43,846 nt of DNA from a virus. Made by a program: the position numbers and the translations under genes. Positions 41,683-43,846 of this stretch are shown here, in pieces. Below the pieces are notes generated by a model. The model made no database searches and was not told the origin of the DNA. It was given only the letters and a program-made list of their open reading frames with translations. The DNA is taken from the IMG/VR virus record IMGVR_UViG_3300043409_001923, positions 1 through 43,846 of that record, one strand, 5' to 3'. How positions within the stretch are numbered: the first letter of the stretch is position 1; every line of letters starts with the position of its first letter.

Positions 41683-42474
41683 ATGACAATTTCCAGCCCT
41701 ACCAACAAAGCCGGGCCGTTCTTCGCCAACGGGCTGGTGACGACGTTTTATTTTGATTTCCGCGTGTTTCAGGCGTCCGATGTTCAGGTCGTCAGTACGG
41801 ATATTGCGGACATCGACACCAACCTAACGTCCGGCTATACCGTGGCGCTGAACGCGAACCAGGGCACGCAGCCGGGCGGCTATGTCCGCTTCCAGACGGC
41901 CCCCGCATCGGACGTGCGCATCACGATCCTGCGCAGTCTCGACATGACGCAAGGCACCTCGTTACCGAATCAGGGCGGCTTTTACCCGAAGGTTATCGAG
42001 AACGCCCTGGACAAGCTGACCATGCTGGTTCAGCAGCTATCCGAGCAAGTCGGCCGCGCCTATAAAACCTCGGTCGTTTCGCCGGCCATCGATAACCTGG
42101 GCGGTTATCTGCAACAGGCCGAAGCGGCGGTGGGCGAGGCGGAAACGGCAGCAGCAGCGGCCGAAGCGGCGGTGGTCGAGGCGGAGACAGCAGCGGCAGC
42201 GGCCGCCGTCCATGCTGGACAGACGGCAGCGTACCTGATCGAAGCGGCCGCCGTGGTCGCCGCAGCAACAGACCCGGTAGCGGCCGTCGTCACGGCCTAT
42301 ATCGACGGCCATATGCCGACCGGCCAACCGACGGACTTCAGCGCCATTTATTCGCCGGGGGGCTGGGATATGGGCACGGTGGTCCCTGACGCACCCTTCA
42401 TCAATGAAGCATTTACCCGCCGAGCAAGTCTGTCGGTCGGCAGCGGCATCTTTAATTTTGGAACACTCACGTAA
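41683..42474 (+). CDS. Tail fibre protein with T7-like N-terminal domain
   Basis: 263 residues from ATG 41683 with GGGAG upstream (a GTG at 41674 is less well spaced). Residues 1-130 (FANGLVTTFYFDFRVFQASD, TSGYTVALNANQGTQPGG, SLPNQGGFYPKVIENALDKL) match the T7 gp17-type domain that attaches fibres to the tail. Residues 140-210 are an Ala/Glu coiled coil. The C-terminal 50 residues probably hold the distal tip. In BPP-1 the DGR target is displayed at fibre tips, and the target gene follows here after 12 bp. Confidence 0.88.
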   Translation: MTISSPTNKAGPFFANGLVTTFYFDFRVFQASDVQVVSTDIADIDTNLTSGYTVALNANQGTQPGGYVRFQTAPASDVRITILRSLDMTQGTSLPNQGGFYPKVIENALDKLTMLVQQLSEQVGRAYKTSVVSPAIDNLGGYLQQAEAAVGEAETAAAAAEAAVVEAETAAAAAAVHAGQTAAYLIEAAAVVAAATDPVAAVVTAYIDGHMPTGQPTDFSAIYSPGGWDMGTVVPDAPFINEAFTRRASLSVGSGIFNFGTLT

Positions 42475-42486
42475 GGAGAACACCCC

Positions 42487-43761
42487 ATGTCCGATCAGGT
42501 ACAACTACGCGGCGGCACTACCGTAGAACATGCGTCTTTTACCGGCGCAGTCCGGGAAGTCACCGTCGACACCACCAAGAAAACCCTTGTCATCCACGAT
42601 GGCGCGACGATGGGCGGTACGCCGCTGCTGCGCCAGGACCTGGCCAACCTGCCGGCGGCATCTGTCAGCTATGACGATCTCGCAGCCGGCGTGCTCGACC
42701 CCTTGCTGTTTTACAAGGTTGACGCCTTCTCGCCGGCCTTCACCAAGACCGGCGCAGGCACCTTGAGCGTCAAGGCCGGCACCTCGGCCATGGTGGCGGG
42801 GGTCAAAGTAGCCTGGGCGGCCGATACCGCCATCACCATGCCGACCCTGACCGGCGGCAACGATTACGCAATCTATGTGTGTACCGACGGCACGATCCGC
42901 GCCGACGCCAACACCTCGGCACCGTCCGGCTACAACACCGGCAACAGCCGGAAAATCGGCGGCTTCCACTATGGCCTGGTCGCCAGCGGTACCACAGTGG
43001 CCGGCGGCAGCTTTGCCACCACGGGCAACGGCATGATCTGGACGCAGGGCGACGTGGACAACATCGCCGGCATCAACAAGTTCAGCTTGTGGGATCTGAA
43101 GTTTCGCCCGAGGGTCAGCGACCCGCGCGGCATGGTGCTCGTCAATGATTCGTTCTGGTGTGACATTTACCTGTGTTCCACCGACGTGGATACCAACGGC
43201 ACCAGCAAGGCCGGCACCAACATTGCGTCGGGTACTGTCCTGCCGAAGATTCCGACCGTGTTCGGCGGCAATGGTACGACCACCTACCCTTCGCTCAACT
43301 GGTGGGTCGCCAACGAACTGGCGGCCGCCCGTGCCAAGCGCTTGATGTTCGAAACCGAATTCGTCAGGGCCGCGTTCGGCGTGACTGAAAACCAGTCGAT
43401 TGATGCGACCGCCTCGACCTACCCGACCACGCAGCGCAACGCCGGCTACACCTCCAAGTGGGGCTTGGAAGAGGCGAGCGGCCATCACTGGACCTGGGGT
43501 CAGGACTCGAACTTCAACAGCGAAGCGGCGAGCCCGGCCGGCACCAACAAGACCGTCACCGGCAACACGGGCGCAGCCGGTAGCGAGCGCGGTTCTACCT
43601 ATACCTTCGGCACCTACGGCTTATCTCGCGTGGTTCTCGGCGGCACGCGTGCGAACGGTGTGAACTCTGGTTCTCGGGCTTCCAGCTGGGGCAACTACCC
43701 GTGGAGCTCGTACTTGAGCATCGGGCTGCGGGCCGCCTGTGACCACATGACGCTTGTATAG
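42487..43761 (+). CDS. mtd: DGR-diversified receptor-binding protein (Mtd-like)
   Basis: 424 residues behind AAGGAG. The N-terminal part (QVQLRGGTTVEHASFTGAVR, then VTVDTTKKTLVIHDGATMGG) is a beta-prism-like region as in Mtd; the middle is strand-rich. The C-terminal 190 residues are a C-type lectin fold of the formylglycine-enzyme type (GLEEASGHHWTWGQD, then GGTRANGVNSGSRASSWGN, ending GLRAACDHM). The last 36-residue block aligns without gaps to BPP-1 Mtd as I recall it, keeping GG, SGSRA, W, P, G-x-R and CDH. Display at the fibre tip sets host receptor choice; the DGR mutates this end. Confidence 0.92.
   Translation: MSDQVQLRGGTTVEHASFTGAVREVTVDTTKKTLVIHDGATMGGTPLLRQDLANLPAASVSYDDLAAGVLDPLLFYKVDAFSPAFTKTGAGTLSVKAGTSAMVAGVKVAWAADTAITMPTLTGGNDYAIYVCTDGTIRADANTSAPSGYNTGNSRKIGGFHYGLVASGTTVAGGSFATTGNGMIWTQGDVDNIAGINKFSLWDLKFRPRVSDPRGMVLVNDSFWCDIYLCSTDVDTNGTSKAGTNIASGTVLPKIPTVFGGNGTTTYPSLNWWVANELAAARAKRLMFETEFVRAAFGVTENQSIDATASTYPTTQRNAGYTSKWGLEEASGHHWTWGQDSNFNSEAASPAGTNKTVTGNTGAAGSERGSTYTFGTYGLSRVVLGGTRANGVNSGSRASSWGNYPWSSYLSIGLRAACDHMTLV
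43636..43746 (+). other. Probable variable repeat (VR) of the DGR
   Basis: At the Mtd columns known to vary, the codons here are ACG, GCG, AAC, AAC, AGC, GGC, AAC, TCG, TAC and AGC. Most end in C and can be made from an AAC template by changing adenines, the DGR signature. Fixed residues between them (SGSRA, W, P, GLR, CDH) match. Exact limits need the template repeat, which is outside the window. Confidence 0.75.
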
Positions 43762-43773
43762 CGAGCGCAAGCG
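43751..43773 (+). other. Hairpin just downstream of the variable repeat
   Basis: CGCTTG, 11-nt loop, CAAGCG, spanning the mtd stop codon. DGRs often need a hairpin or cruciform a few bases after VR for target recognition. The stem here is short and the loop longer than in BPP-1, so this is tentative. Confidence 0.45.
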
Positions 43774-43787
43774 AGCGGACACGCATC

Positions 43788-43846
43788 ATGCAAACGCTGA
43801 CTGACGAACATACCAGCCTGAAGCAAATGGCGATTGTCGAGCGCTT
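43788..43846 (+). CDS. avd: Start of DGR accessory protein Avd (3' end outside window)
   Basis: The frame opens MQTLTDEHTSLKQMAIVER and runs off the edge. The QMAIVER stretch matches the N-terminal YDQMLIVERYE of BPP-1 Avd as I recall it, and the gene follows mtd by 26 bp as in that phage. Avd is a small barrel-shaped pentamer that binds the reverse transcriptase and template RNA and is needed for mutagenic homing. Only 19 full codons are visible. Confidence 0.8.
   Translation, partial: MQTLTDEHTSLKQMAIVER

Overview
The window is almost the whole genome of a temperate, short-tailed (podovirus-like) bacteriophage related to Bordetella phage BPP-1. It is GC-rich. Its recognisable relatives and the tRNA-Leu-like attachment core point to a betaproteobacterial host, but the genus cannot be read from the sequence. 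Phage genes lie on both sides of the attachment site, and the first and last genes are the two halves of one diversity-generating retroelement (DGR). The molecule is therefore best read as a circular or circularly permuted phage genome opened inside the DGR, not as a prophage with host flanks. The missing piece should hold the rest of avd, the template repeat (TR) and the N-terminal part of the reverse transcriptase.

Layout: 1-353 is the C-terminal end of the DGR reverse transcriptase. 350-3040 is a tail-associated protein and the lysis cassette: holin, signal-anchor-release endolysin, nested Rz/Rz1 spanins and small membrane proteins, closed by a terminator. 3159-3271 holds candidate integrase arm sites and an attP core matching the 3' half of a tRNA-Leu(CAG). 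3358-11873 (minus strand) is the leftward early operon: integrase, DUF4224, DUF3310, SNF2-like helicase, VRR-NUC nuclease, family A DNA polymerase, ssDNA-binding protein, RecB-like DUF2800 nuclease and small unknowns. 12012-13389 (minus) is a lysogeny operon: S24-type CI repressor, a membrane protein and a YecR-like lipoprotein. 13498-17068 (plus) is the rightward early operon: Cro/YdaS-like regulator, a frameshifted DNA methyltransferase and a primase-helicase. 17308-43761 (plus) is packaging, head, short tail, ejection proteins, tail fibre and the DGR-diversified receptor-binding protein, followed by the start of avd.

The control logic is unusually legible. Five copies of a 14-bp operator (core AACA-NN-TGTT) form a lambda-like switch: three between cI and cro and two at the leftward promoter, with 23-24 bp centre spacing. 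Both promoters have a TTGACC -35 and an 18-nt spacer filled by an operator. A second regulatory family, GGGTGCACGTA(C/G) followed by exactly 16 nt and TAG, occurs three times at late gene boundaries (19516, 26302, 41622), each directly after a stop codon, and looks like a phage-specific promoter.

How it works together: CI holds both early promoters off in the lysogen while two envelope proteins are made with it. On induction the leftward and rightward early proteins replicate the DNA. The late genes build a T7-like short-tailed virion whose ejection proteins include a lytic transglycosylase and a 2317-residue polyvalent protein with JAMM and zincin motifs. The Mtd-type protein at the fibre tip is diversified by adenine mutagenesis through the DGR, changing receptor specificity.
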